Assembly: GCF_000949865.1 (NCBI RefSeq)
Contig: NZ_JWJH01000001.1
Coordinates: 248,001 to 312,000, forward strand
Direction: 5' to 3'
DNA length: 64,000 bases
DNA from: Rhizobium nepotum 39/7
Lineage (GTDB): Bacteria; Pseudomonadota; Alphaproteobacteria; Rhizobiales; Rhizobiaceae
The position numbers and the translations under genes are program-made. Below are positions 27,618-36,336 of the stretch, one piece after another. Below the pieces are notes generated by a model, which did no database searches, was not told where the DNA came from, and saw nothing but the letters and a program-made list of their open reading frames with translations. Position 1 is the first letter of the stretch; the number at the start of each line of letters is the position of its first letter.

Positions 27618-27841
27618 TGTCTAAGCCTCAAATTGTCGGATGAGTTTCGGTGTGTACGCCGTAAAACCGGCATAGACGGTAAAATTTCTAGCCGGTCCCC
27701 TTAATCGTTGCGGTCTTTCGTGTCAAAGACAAACTTCGGATGTCGCCCTCTGTGATGCGCCTTGTATACCAAGTCGCTCATAAAGATTGGAGGTCACGGC
27801 ACTCTACTGTATTAATGACGGACGCACAGGCAGAAAGCTTC

Positions 27842-28474
27842 ATGACCTTCACGATTGCCATAGATGGGCCGGCCGCAGCGGGCAAAGGGACCCTGTCACG
27901 CAGGATTGCGGAGACCTATGGTTTCCATCATCTCGATACCGGGCTGACCTATAGAGCCACAGCCAAGGCCCTTCTAGACGCGGGCCTGCGGCTCGATGAC
28001 GAAACGATCGCGGAAAAGGTGGCGCTGGAACTCGACCTTGCCGGTCTCGACCGCGCGGTCCTTTCAAGGCACGATATCGGCGAGGCCGCGTCGAGGATAG
28101 CGGTGATGACACCGGTGAGACGCGCGCTGGTCACAGCGCAGCAGCGTTTTGCCACAAAGGAGCCTGGCACGGTTCTGGACGGCCGTGACATCGGAACGGT
28201 GGTTTGCCCGGATGCGCCGGTGAAACTTTACGTCACCGCTTCGCCGGAGGTGCGGGCGCGACGTCGTTATGATGAAATCCTCGCCAATGGCGGCAATGCC
28301 GATTACGACGCCATTTTCACTGAAGTGAGGAAACGCGACGAGCGCGATATGGGCCGCGCCGACAGCCCGTTGAAACCAGCTGAAGACGCGCACTTGCTAG
28401 ATACGTCGGAAATGAGTATAGAGGCGGCGTTTCAGGCCGCGCGGACGATCATCGACGCCGCTCTGAAGAAATAG
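27842..28474 (+). CDS. cmk: Cytidylate kinase
   Basis: Phosphorylates CMP and dCMP. 210 residues from the ATG at 27842: [24 protein letters not shown] (P-loop), [19 protein letters not shown], and [31 protein letters not shown] are the family's motifs. Upstream in-frame starts at 27740 and 27815 add non-conserved residues and have no better ribosome-binding site. rpsA follows 172 bases later, the usual cmk-rpsA pair. Confidence 0.95.
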   Translation: MTFTIAIDGPAAAGKGTLSRRIAETYGFHHLDTGLTYRATAKALLDAGLRLDDETIAEKVALELDLAGLDRAVLSRHDIGEAASRIAVMTPVRRALVTAQQRFATKEPGTVLDGRDIGTVVCPDAPVKLYVTASPEVRARRRYDEILANGGNADYDAIFTEVRKRDERDMGRADSPLKPAEDAHLLDTSEMSIEAAFQAARTIIDAALKK

Positions 28475-28549
28475 GTTTTTCGCGGAACCGCTTGAATTTG
28501 GTCCGCGTTTAGTCAGGAATTGCCTGAAGACATGTCCTTGCGCCGGAAA

Positions 28550-28565
28550 GCCTTTTTAAAAAGGC
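28550..28565. promoter_or_regulatory. Perfect palindrome in the rpsA leader region
   Basis: GCCTTTTTAAAAAGGC, a perfect 16-base palindrome 82 bases before rpsA. As RNA it could fold weakly; as DNA it could be a binding site. Its role is unknown. Confidence 0.35.
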
Positions 28566-28646
28566 GGGCATGGGTTCGGGTATCAACAACGCTAGCCCAC
28601 CGGCGCTCTTGTATTCGCTCTCTTGCGGATACAATCAGGAGATTTC

Positions 28647-30347
28647 ATGTCAGTATCTACACCCACGCGCGAAGATTTCGCAGCGCTTCTCGAAGAATCC
28701 TTTGCCTCGAACGATCTTGCCGAAGGCTATGTTGCCAAGGGTATCGTGACGGCAATCGAGAAGGACGTTGCCATCGTCGACGTCGGCCTCAAGGTTGAAG
28801 GCCGCGTACCGTTGAAGGAATTCGGCGCGAAGTCCAAGGACGGCACGCTGAAGGTCGGCGACGAAGTCGAAGTTTACGTCGAGCGCATCGAAAACGCCCT
28901 CGGCGAAGCCGTTCTGTCGCGCGAGAAGGCTCGCCGCGAAGAAAGCTGGGTCAAGCTCGAAGCCAAGTTCGAAGCCGGCGAGCGCGTCGAAGGCGTTATC
29001 TTCAACCAGGTCAAGGGTGGTTTCACCGTCGATCTGGACGGCGCTGTTGCCTTCCTTCCGCGTTCGCAGGTCGACATCCGTCCGATCCGCGACGTTACCC
29101 CGCTGATGCACAACCCGCAGCCCTTCGAAATCCTCAAGATGGACAAGCGTCGCGGCAACATCGTTGTTTCGCGCCGCACGGTTCTCGAAGAGTCCCGCGC
29201 CGAGCAGCGTTCTGAAATCGTTCAGAACCTCGAAGAAGGCCAGGTTGTTGACGGCGTCGTCAAGAACATCACCGATTACGGTGCGTTCGTTGATCTCGGC
29301 GGTATCGACGGCCTGCTGCACGTTACCGACATGGCATGGCGCCGCGTCAACCATCCTTCGGAAATCCTCAACATTGGCCAGCAGGTCAAGGTTCAGATCA
29401 TCCGCATCAACCAGGAAACCCATCGTATCTCGCTCGGCATGAAGCAGCTCGAGTCCGATCCGTGGGATGGCATCTCCGCCAAGTACCCGGTTGGCAAGAA
29501 GATCTCCGGTACCGTCACGAACATCACCGACTACGGTGCATTCGTTGAGCTGGAGCCGGGCATCGAAGGCCTGATCCACATTTCCGAAATGTCCTGGACC
29601 AAGAAGAACGTACATCCCGGCAAGATCCTGTCCACGAGCCAGGAAGTCGACGTTGTCGTTCTCGAAGTCGATCCGTCCAAGCGCCGCATCTCGCTCGGCC
29701 TCAAGCAGACGCTGGAAAACCCGTGGCAGGCATTTGCCTACAGCCATCCGGCCGGCACTGAAGTCGAAGGCGAAGTCAAGAACAAGACCGAATTCGGCCT
29801 GTTCATCGGCCTCGAAGGCGATGTCGACGGCATGGTTCACCTGTCGGATCTCGACTGGAACCGTCCGGGCGAACAGGTCATCGAAGAGTTCAACAAGGGT
29901 GACGTGGTCAAGGCCGTCGTTCTCGATGTTGACGTCGAGAAGGAACGCATCTCGCTCGGCATCAAGCAGCTCGGCAAGGATGCTGTCGGTGAAGCCGCAA
30001 CGTCCGGCGACCTGCGCAAGAATGCTGTCGTTTCGTGCGAAGTCATCGCCGTTAACGATGGTGGCGTGGAAGTGAAGCTCGTCAACCACGAGGACATCAC
30101 CTCCTTCATCCGTCGCAACGACCTCGCACGCGATCGTGACGATCAGCGTCCGGAGCGTTTCGCAGTTGGCCAGGTTTTCGACGCCCGCGTCGTCAACTTC
30201 TCGAAGAAGGACCGCAAGGTCATGCTTTCGATCAAGGCTCTGGAAATCGCTGAAGAGAAGGAAGCCGTCGCACAGTTCGGTTCGTCCGACTCTGGCGCTT
30301 CGCTCGGCGACATCCTCGGTGCTGCTCTGAAGAATCGCACTGAATAA
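28647..30347 (+). CDS. rpsA: 30S ribosomal protein S1
   Basis: 566 residues with six S1 RNA-binding repeats. These include GYVAKGIVTAIEKDVAIVDVGLKVEGRVP, VVDGVVKNITDYGAFVDLGGIDGLLHVTDM and KISGTVTNITDYGAFVELEPGIEGLIHISEM, the last two being the strongest. It binds mRNA leaders and helps initiation on structured messages. The ATG at 28647 has AGGAG 5 bases upstream. Codon use is strongly biased (GTC, AAG, CTC), as expected for a highly expressed gene. A strong terminator follows. Confidence 0.97.
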   Translation: MSVSTPTREDFAALLEESFASNDLAEGYVAKGIVTAIEKDVAIVDVGLKVEGRVPLKEFGAKSKDGTLKVGDEVEVYVERIENALGEAVLSREKARREESWVKLEAKFEAGERVEGVIFNQVKGGFTVDLDGAVAFLPRSQVDIRPIRDVTPLMHNPQPFEILKMDKRRGNIVVSRRTVLEESRAEQRSEIVQNLEEGQVVDGVVKNITDYGAFVDLGGIDGLLHVTDMAWRRVNHPSEILNIGQQVKVQIIRINQETHRISLGMKQLESDPWDGISAKYPVGKKISGTVTNITDYGAFVELEPGIEGLIHISEMSWTKKNVHPGKILSTSQEVDVVVLEVDPSKRRISLGLKQTLENPWQAFAYSHPAGTEVEGEVKNKTEFGLFIGLEGDVDGMVHLSDLDWNRPGEQVIEEFNKGDVVKAVVLDVDVEKERISLGIKQLGKDAVGEAATSGDLRKNAVVSCEVIAVNDGGVEVKLVNHEDITSFIRRNDLARDRDDQRPERFAVGQVFDARVVNFSKKDRKVMLSIKALEIAEEKEAVAQFGSSDSGASLGDILGAALKNRTE

Positions 30348-30372
30348 TCGCTAACGATCGTTTGAAATGAAG

Positions 30373-30402
30373 AACCCGCCGGAATTTCCGGCGGGTTTTT
30401 TA
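30373..30402 (+). terminator. Rho-independent terminator of rpsA
   Basis: AACCCGCCGGAA pairs with TTCCGGCGGGTT around a very short loop, followed by a run of six T's. Confidence 0.9.
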
Positions 30403-30443
30403 TTGGGCGCGGTGTCGTATCGCGGGGAATGCGCAGTGCAAAT

Positions 30444-31994
30444 TCAGGGCATGCCGCTCATTCTGAGATAATAGTTTTCAGCGCTGTCGTCGGAAGCCGC
30501 TTCCCGTGGGCTTTCCTGCTCGCGGGTCTCGTCATTGGCAGCCACCCGTTCTTCGGCTTCATCCTGATCGCCGGGATTTTCACCCTCCGGCTGGCCTTCT
30601 GCCTCCTCTTCGGAAAACGGGCCGCTTCCGCGATGCGGGCTTTCCGATTCGTGGTCCTCTTCCGCCGGCGGATAGGCGACAAGCGGCAGCGGCGTGCCGT
30701 CTTTTGCCAGGGCTGCTGCGATCAGCGATTGCGAAGCCGCTTGTTCCAACATTGCCAATCGGGCCTCCGGGTCGAGAGTGGCACGGGGGATGGGCTGGGG
30801 TTCGGGTCGGTTGGCAATGGTTTCGGTTTCCTCGCCGGACGGTCGGGTGGTGGGCATTGTCGAAGCGGTTTGTTCGGCAGGCTGTTCTTCCAGCTGTTGC
30901 GGTGCGGCACCCGTTGATGTGGCGGCAGTCTGCGCAGCGGTCATGACTTTGGCGGGAAGTTTGCCCGCCACGGCGGCAAGCAGCAGGTTTTCCATCTCCT
31001 TCATGTCGCCTGCGGGCTGGCCGGATAGCGGGGCCAGAAGCATACGGGCTTCCTTCTGCTCGGACTTTACCATCTCCCGAACCGCGCGGGCAGGGCGCAT
31101 TTCGCCGTTCTCGACCCGTGGCGCATTTGCCGGGCGGGCCTCCGCTGGCGCTTCATTTACCGTGCCGCCCGTTTGCGACGGAAGCGGCCGTGCCGTGCTT
31201 TCGGCTTTCCCATCCGGTCTTGCCGCATCGGGCGGAGAATCAGGCGTGTCGGCAGGCGGGGCGGGAAGATTGACCCTCGGGTCTTGCACCGCTACCTGCA
31301 CCGCCATCATGACTTTTATCGCGGCGGCGCTCTGGGCAATCGGGCCGATGAGCAGAGGCAAGAGCCGGCCGGGCGCGGCGATGTTTGCCGGTTGTGCCGT
31401 TGCGCTCGTTGCGGAGTTCTGGCGGCTCTCAGCGCTCTGGCTCGGGGCGTTCTGCTGTCCCTGTCGTGGTGGCTGTATCGGGGGCGGGTTGGCGGAATTA
31501 TTCTGCTGGTAGGAAGACACCACCGCCTTTGCCGCAAGATCCGTTCCCTTGTAGCGGGAAAGCTCGATCAACAGCGCCAGACGGGCGGCATCGGGTCCGG
31601 TGGGCTGTTTCAGGATTTCGGCCAGCATCGAAAGGCTCAACCCTTGCAGGACTTTGCTGACCTGCTGTTCCAGCGCCAGGCGCTGCGGCGCGGGCAGGGC
31701 GCGCAGCGCATCCGTCAGGCGCACGACATAGGTTTGGATGGCTTCGCCATCGCGTCGGGGCAGGTTCATCAGCTTGCCGAGCGCCTCGGCCAGAACGGCA
31801 GTGCTGCGGGAAAGCTGAAATTCGCTGGTCAGGGAAGCGATCGCCGCTCTGGTGAAAAGATTGCTGCCGTTGACGGCACCAATATTGCTCACCTGCGGCT
31901 GCATGGCCTCTTTGGGCTGCCCGCGCTGCGTCTGCGCGGCTGCGGCTCCATAGGCGGCATCGGTTGCCGTAATTTTCGGTACAGGCGGTAACAT
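30444..31994 (-). CDS. Hypothetical protein, 516 residues, Ala/Pro/Gln-rich
   Basis: No family recognised. Residues about 45-165 look folded and helical (RAAIASLTSEFQLSRSTAVL to RLALLIELSRYKGTDLAAKAV). The middle is low-complexity Pro/Ala/Gln, a second ordered stretch lies near LLPLLIGPIAQSAAAIKVMMAV, and the tail is highly acidic, ending DDSAENYYLRMSGMP. No signal peptide is seen. GGAG lies 8 bases before the ATG. The overall shape (long disordered middle, ordered ends) is reminiscent of FliK-like length-control proteins, but no FliK motif is visible. It is the third of three unknown genes on this strand. Confidence 0.75.
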   Translation of the reverse strand: MLPPVPKITATDAAYGAAAAQTQRGQPKEAMQPQVSNIGAVNGSNLFTRAAIASLTSEFQLSRSTAVLAEALGKLMNLPRRDGEAIQTYVVRLTDALRALPAPQRLALEQQVSKVLQGLSLSMLAEILKQPTGPDAARLALLIELSRYKGTDLAAKAVVSSYQQNNSANPPPIQPPRQGQQNAPSQSAESRQNSATSATAQPANIAAPGRLLPLLIGPIAQSAAAIKVMMAVQVAVQDPRVNLPAPPADTPDSPPDAARPDGKAESTARPLPSQTGGTVNEAPAEARPANAPRVENGEMRPARAVREMVKSEQKEARMLLAPLSGQPAGDMKEMENLLLAAVAGKLPAKVMTAAQTAATSTGAAPQQLEEQPAEQTASTMPTTRPSGEETETIANRPEPQPIPRATLDPEARLAMLEQAASQSLIAAALAKDGTPLPLVAYPPAEEDHESESPHRGSGPFSEEEAEGQPEGENPGDQDEAEERVAANDETREQESPREAASDDSAENYYLRMSGMP

Positions 31995-32256
31995 GGTGCG
32001 CTCCGTTCCTATCGATTACCGCCGCTGGCTGCGAAAGGGCCAATCCCTGGCTCTCTGATCCGCATATGGCCCGCATGTTGAAAGATTGCCGCGCCGGTGA
32101 TGTACAGGTGTCATCTCGCCCGCTCATGCGGGAGCGCCGTGTGCGCCGCTGGCAGCGATGCCAGTTCTTCGCGATGCACACAGAATCATCAACCCTAAGT
32201 TTGGGACGTAGATATTAAGAATTCGCTAACCATAAAAACCGCGTGGGGCGGGGCAG

Positions 32257-32577
32257 TCAGGGGGAAACGCTGATGAACATGCGGTAAAGCCCGTTATCGT
32301 CGGAATTGACCGATGAAATGTGGTCCGGCTCGCTGCCCGCCATCTCAAAGGCTTCCGGCGGCATCGCGTCGAGCCAGCTTGCCTTGGGAAAACCTCTCTC
32401 GGGGCGGTTTTCCACGGGATCGATGAGGTTATCTTCCTCGCTCGCCGCGATGAAGGCGGCGTCATCCGGCACCAGCGGTGGGACGGCCATGGAGAGCAGC
32501 GCTTGCGCCGCATTCGGTTCGGCATCGTGACCGGCGCTGCCGGATATGCCTGATATATCGGACATGTTTGAACTCAC
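32257..32577 (-). CDS. Hypothetical protein, 106 residues, acidic, with a DDNGLY C-terminal motif
   Basis: Mostly disordered in composition and acidic. The only distinctive feature is the C-terminal stretch SVNSDDNGLYRMFISVSP, which shares DDNGLY with the C-terminus of the neighbour at 32616. No signal peptide or membrane segment is seen. It lies 38 bases after that neighbour on the same strand, so the two are likely co-transcribed. Function unknown. Confidence 0.65.
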   Translation of the reverse strand: MSSNMSDISGISGSAGHDAEPNAAQALLSMAVPPLVPDDAAFIAASEEDNLIDPVENRPERGFPKASWLDAMPPEAFEMAGSEPDHISSVNSDDNGLYRMFISVSP

Positions 32578-32615
32578 ATCATGTTTCGCTCAAGTGACTA
32601 TCGGCAGCGGCGAGA

Positions 32616-33848
32616 TCATGCCGCCTTTTTCTTCAGCAGTGCATAAAGGCCATTATCGTCGATCGAGATCGGCAGAATGGCATCGCGGGCGGTGTCGACA
32701 ACCGCCAGCGCGTCGAGCAGTTTTTCGGCGTCGCCTTTCGCATCGGCTTCCGTCGTGGTGGCGGCGTCTGTCTTGACGGGTTCATTGTCGTTTTCAGCCG
32801 GGGCCGCTTCGGGCGCGGGCGCTGCCGCAAGCACGGAGATCAGGGCGATTTCCGACGAAATGTCGACCGGGCCCTGTCCTTCGGCGCCTTGCGCTTTTTC
32901 ATCGGCGGAAGCGTCTATGTGCTCCTTCACGACATCCTGAAGTTTTTGCACATCCTCCAGCTTGCCCTGCGCTTCACGGGTCTGGATATCCTCTTCCCGC
33001 TCGGCCTCTACTTCGGCATCGTTGATTTCGCCCATGCGGTTTTCACCGCGCTCGGCCTGCAATTCTTCCTTGGTTTTCGGGTCGGCGACATCTTCCAGAC
33101 GCTGGATGACCTTCATCGTCTCCCGCGTCATGAACCGGGTGCCCTGCGTCTGTTCGTTCAGCGCATCCTTCACGGCGCGCGCTGCGTCGCCGTATGGATT
33201 GGCGATTGCGGCGATCATCTGCTGCGCCGAAATACCGAGTTCCTTCAAACCCGTGGATTCTTCGAGATCGCTGACGCTCTTCGGCAAAGTGGCGCGCACT
33301 GCCATGATAGCATCCGACAATTTCTCGCCGAAATCCTCCTCCGATCCCGTCAGGTCGGCGCTTTTGGCAATGCGTGCGGCGAGTGCCGCCATGGGATCGG
33401 TCTTAGTGGTGACGCCGCCATTCAGGACTTCTAAGACCTGCGCTTCCGAAACGCCGAAGGATTTCAGGGAAATCGTCGTGGCTTTTCCGGCTGCATCGGT
33501 TTTTTCAAAACCGCCGGTCAGGGTCAGCGCATCCTGAAGCCTCTGCGCGAAAGAGATGTTCGATTCGTCCTTTTCCTGCGTAATGCCAAGCGCTGAGGAA
33601 AAACGGGAAACAAGCGAGGCAAAGGCGTCGGCGTCCGGCTTCATGGCGCCGAATAGATAGGCGCTTATCTTTTCATTGGCGGCGCGATGGCTTTGGTCAG
33701 GCTGCGGTTGTGTCTTGACCGCTTCGTCCTTCTTGGTGCCGTTCGCCTTTTCCTGCTCTTCGCGCTGGCGTTCCTCCATGCTCTCGACCATCGAGCGCAT
33801 GAGGTCGCTGACTGCAATGCCTGCTGTCTGCTGCAACGGAGTAATCAT
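32616..33848 (-). CDS. Hypothetical protein, 410 residues, helical, with a DDNGLY C-terminal motif
   Basis: No family recognised. The N-terminus (MITPLQQTAGIAVSDLMRSMVESMEERQREEQEK) is amphipathic and followed by a charged stretch. Residues about 60-240 contain several helical repeats of the form ...FAQRLQDALTLTGGF... and ...FGEKLSDAIMAVRATLP..., which resemble each other. A charged helical region follows, then a disordered Ala/Pro/Glu linker, and the end is SIDDNGLYALLKKKAA. A GTG at 33866 would add six residues. It is probably cytosolic or a substrate of a signal-less export route. Confidence 0.72.
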   Translation of the reverse strand: MITPLQQTAGIAVSDLMRSMVESMEERQREEQEKANGTKKDEAVKTQPQPDQSHRAANEKISAYLFGAMKPDADAFASLVSRFSSALGITQEKDESNISFAQRLQDALTLTGGFEKTDAAGKATTISLKSFGVSEAQVLEVLNGGVTTKTDPMAALAARIAKSADLTGSEEDFGEKLSDAIMAVRATLPKSVSDLEESTGLKELGISAQQMIAAIANPYGDAARAVKDALNEQTQGTRFMTRETMKVIQRLEDVADPKTKEELQAERGENRMGEINDAEVEAEREEDIQTREAQGKLEDVQKLQDVVKEHIDASADEKAQGAEGQGPVDISSEIALISVLAAAPAPEAAPAENDNEPVKTDAATTTEADAKGDAEKLLDALAVVDTARDAILPISIDDNGLYALLKKKAA

Positions 33849-33930
33849 ATGGAAATTCCCGGCCACCCTGCGTTGCGGCCGAGAATAGGCAGTTCTGGTA
33901 AATCAGTGCTTAAACAAAGCGTAAAAACAC

Positions 33931-34557
33931 TCAGCTATGGGCGAAAATATCCGTTTCTTCCCAGCCGAGAAGATCGAGCTTCGCACGGGTCGGCAGAAAC
34001 GCAAAACAGGCATCGGCGTGGTCGAGGCGACCATCGCGCACGAGGCGGTGGTTCAGCTTGTCACGCAGCGCATGTAAATGGAGCACGTCGGAGGCGGCAT
34101 ATTCGAGCTGCGCGGGGGACAGGGTTTCTGCGGCCCAGTCCGAGGATTGCTGCGCCTTGGAAATATCGACTTCCAGCATTTCCTTCAGATTGTCCTTCAA
34201 TCCGTGCCGGTCGGTATAGGTGCGGGTGAGGCGCGAGGCGATCTTGGTGCAGAAAACCGGAGTGGTTGTCACGCCGAAGGTGTGGAACAGAACGGCGATA
34301 TCGAAACGGCCATAGTGAAAAATCTTCTGCCGGGCGGGGTCGGCAAGCATGCGTACAAGGTTTGGAGCCTCTTTCTGGCCAGCGGCGATGCGGATGACAT
34401 CCGCCGTGCCGTCGCCGGGGGAAAGCTGGACAACGCAGAGGCGGTCGCGGCGCGGTACCAGCCCCAGCGTTTCCGTATCGATTGCGATGGCGCCGGTATA
34501 GCGTGCGGCATCTTCGGCGGAAATATCGCCTTCGTGGTAACGGATAGGTGCTGCCAT
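33931..34557 (-). CDS. rnd: Ribonuclease D-type 3'-5' exonuclease, short form
   Basis: 208 residues that hold only the DEDDy exonuclease domain: Exo I AIDTETLGL, Exo II HYGRFDIAVL, Exo III YAASDVLHLHAL. The C-terminal HRDC domain of classical RNase D is missing, as in many alphaproteobacterial homologues, so it is complete rather than truncated. It likely trims tRNA or other RNA 3' ends. It is divergent from the deoxyribosyltransferase gene. Confidence 0.9.
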   Translation of the reverse strand: MAAPIRYHEGDISAEDAARYTGAIAIDTETLGLVPRRDRLCVVQLSPGDGTADVIRIAAGQKEAPNLVRMLADPARQKIFHYGRFDIAVLFHTFGVTTTPVFCTKIASRLTRTYTDRHGLKDNLKEMLEVDISKAQQSSDWAAETLSPAQLEYAASDVLHLHALRDKLNHRLVRDGRLDHADACFAFLPTRAKLDLLGWEETDIFAHS

Positions 34558-34723
34558 GTCTTGCTCCAGGAATTTCCAGTTCGTTGCTCCGCCTATAACG
34601 GAAAGAGAGACTGGACGATACCGTTTTATAGTCTCTCCAACGCTGCTTCGCGCTTGCCCTTGGCACTTGCCTTTGTGAAAGTCCCCGGGTTAGGTTCAGG
34701 AAAATCCTGCTCCTCCAAATCGT

Positions 34724-35350
34724 ATGAAATTCCCGATGACAAAGAAAATCTATCTCGCCGGGCCGGAAGTTTTCCTCCCGAACGCCCGTGAAATGCTCGA
34801 TCTGAAGGCCTCGCTTGCGCGGGCGGCCGGCTTTACGCCGCTTTCTCCGGGGGATCTGGAGATTCCGCCGGCGGACACCAGGATCGGCCACGGTTGCAAT
34901 ATCAATGCCATAGATGAGCGGATGATGCTGGAGGCGGATGCGGTCATCGCCAACCTCACGCCATTTCGCGGCATCGCTGCGGATACGGGAACGAGCTACG
35001 AGTTGGGGTTCATGTGCGCGCTGGGCAAACCGGTTTTCGCCTACACCAACGTCGCGGCCAATCACTTCACCCGCATCAAGGCGCAATATGGCGGGGTTGC
35101 CGCAATCGATGAAACAGGCCGGTATCGCGGATCGGACGGGTTGTCGATCGAGAATTTCGACATGGTCGACAATCTGATGCTGCATGGCGGGATTTTGCGG
35201 CGCGGTGGTGTCGTCATCGTTGGCAACGCCACGGAAGACGCCCTTTATACGGATCTCGAGGCCTACAAGCGCTGTCTGGCGGCGGCTGCTGAAAGATTAT
35301 TGACAAAGACTGATCCTGACCGAACGAATTTACTGGAGACACCATCATGA
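34724..35350 (+). CDS. Nucleoside 2-deoxyribosyltransferase family protein
   Basis: 208 residues. KKIYLAGPEVFLPNAREMLD at the start and GIAADTGTSYELGFMCALGKPVFAY match the family, the Glu in SYELG being the expected nucleophile. It would transfer or hydrolyse deoxyribose or ribose from a nucleoside or nucleotide, in purine salvage or detoxification. Neither start (34724 or 34736) has a convincing ribosome-binding site. It overlaps the following dehydrogenase gene by 4 bases (ATGA), so they are translated together. Confidence 0.85.
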   Translation: MKFPMTKKIYLAGPEVFLPNAREMLDLKASLARAAGFTPLSPGDLEIPPADTRIGHGCNINAIDERMMLEADAVIANLTPFRGIAADTGTSYELGFMCALGKPVFAYTNVAANHFTRIKAQYGGVAAIDETGRYRGSDGLSIENFDMVDNLMLHGGILRRGGVVIVGNATEDALYTDLEAYKRCLAAAAERLLTKTDPDRTNLLETPS

Positions 35351-36096
35351 GCGGTACCATCCTCATCACCGGCGCCACGTCCGGTTTCGGACAGGCCACG
35401 GCGCGGCGCTTCATCAAGGAAGGCTGGAAGGTCATCGGCACCGGTCGGCGGGCGGAACGGCTGGAGGCGCTGGCGCAGGAACTCGGCTCCTCCTTCCATG
35501 GCGTCGCCTTCGATATTACCGACGAGGATGCCGCCCAAAAGGCGCTGGCAGCTTTGCCGGAAGGTTTTCGGGAGATCGATATTCTCGTCAACAATGCCGG
35601 GCTCGCGCTCGGCACGGCACCGGCGCCGCAGGTGCCGCTGAAAGACTGGCAGACCATGGTGAACACCAATATCACCGGCCTTTTGAATATCACCCACCAT
35701 CTTTTGCCGACGCTGATCGACCGGAAGGGTATTGTCATCAATCTCTCGTCGGTCGCTGCGCACTGGCCCTATGCCGGCGGCAACGTCTATGCTGGAACGA
35801 AAGCCTTCCTGCGGCAATTCTCCCTCGGTCTGCGTTCCGACCTGCATGGCAAGGGCGTGCGCGTCACCTCGATCGAACCCGGCATGTGCGAAACGGAATT
35901 TACGCTCGTGCGCACAGGCGGCAATCAGGATGCCTCCAACAATCTCTATAAGGGCGTCAATCCGATCACGGCCGACGATATCGCCAATACGATCTACTGG
36001 GTCGCGTCACAGCCGAAACACATCAACATCAACAGCCTCGAGCTCATGCCGGTCAACCAGTCCTTTGCCGGTTTTCAGGTACATCGGGAAAGCTGA
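35347..36096 (+). CDS. sdh: SDR family NADP-dependent serine 3-dehydrogenase / 3-hydroxy acid dehydrogenase (YdfG type)
   Basis: 249 residues. TGATSGFGQATARRF (Rossmann), NNAG, catalytic Ser in NLSSVAAHWPY and YAGTK for YxxxK are present, with the family's EPGMCETEF segment. It closely resembles the serine 3-dehydrogenase known from Agrobacterium tumefaciens (EC 1.1.1.276) and E. coli YdfG. Translational coupling to a nucleoside deoxyribosyltransferase is unexpected and unexplained. Confidence 0.88.
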   Translation: MSGTILITGATSGFGQATARRFIKEGWKVIGTGRRAERLEALAQELGSSFHGVAFDITDEDAAQKALAALPEGFREIDILVNNAGLALGTAPAPQVPLKDWQTMVNTNITGLLNITHHLLPTLIDRKGIVINLSSVAAHWPYAGGNVYAGTKAFLRQFSLGLRSDLHGKGVRVTSIEPGMCETEFTLVRTGGNQDASNNLYKGVNPITADDIANTIYWVASQPKHININSLELMPVNQSFAGFQVHRES

Positions 36097-36220
36097 TTTC
36101 TTAACGGTTTTTGCTGGAGTGCTAAAAAACAGAGCAGGAATTTTGGAGCTATGCAGAAATGCAATGCTGCATTGCGAGACTGGCTCTGTTAAAAATCGCG
36201 GATGCCGGTATATTCAAATC

Positions 36221-36336
36221 ATCGAAGCGACGCACTCCTCCTCCCAGTGTCGCTCGATGTCGATCGGTGGTACTCCTCCTCCCAATCGCCGATCAAGTTT
36301 GAAGCCTGCCGCACCTCCTCCCGCGGCAGGCTTTTT
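36221..36336 (+). ncRNA. Small RNA with three anti-Shine-Dalgarno loops (alpha-r14 / NfeR1-like)
   Basis: Three hairpins in a row each expose CCTCCTCCC, the anti-Shine-Dalgarno core: near 36232-36254, in the GATCGGTG...CGCCGATC stem at about 36262-36295, and in the terminator stem. The last is GCCTGCCGC (36304-36312)/GCGGCAGGC (36323-36331) followed by five T's. A TATATT box at 36209-36214 sits about 7 bases before the inferred 5' end. This layout matches the rhizobial alpha-r14 family, to which S. meliloti NfeR1 belongs. The 5' end is estimated. Confidence 0.8.

Noticed and set aside
28650-30089. 479-codon frame opposite rpsA
   Set aside because: It mirrors the repeated codons of the S1 domains and has no recognised domain or ribosome-binding site.
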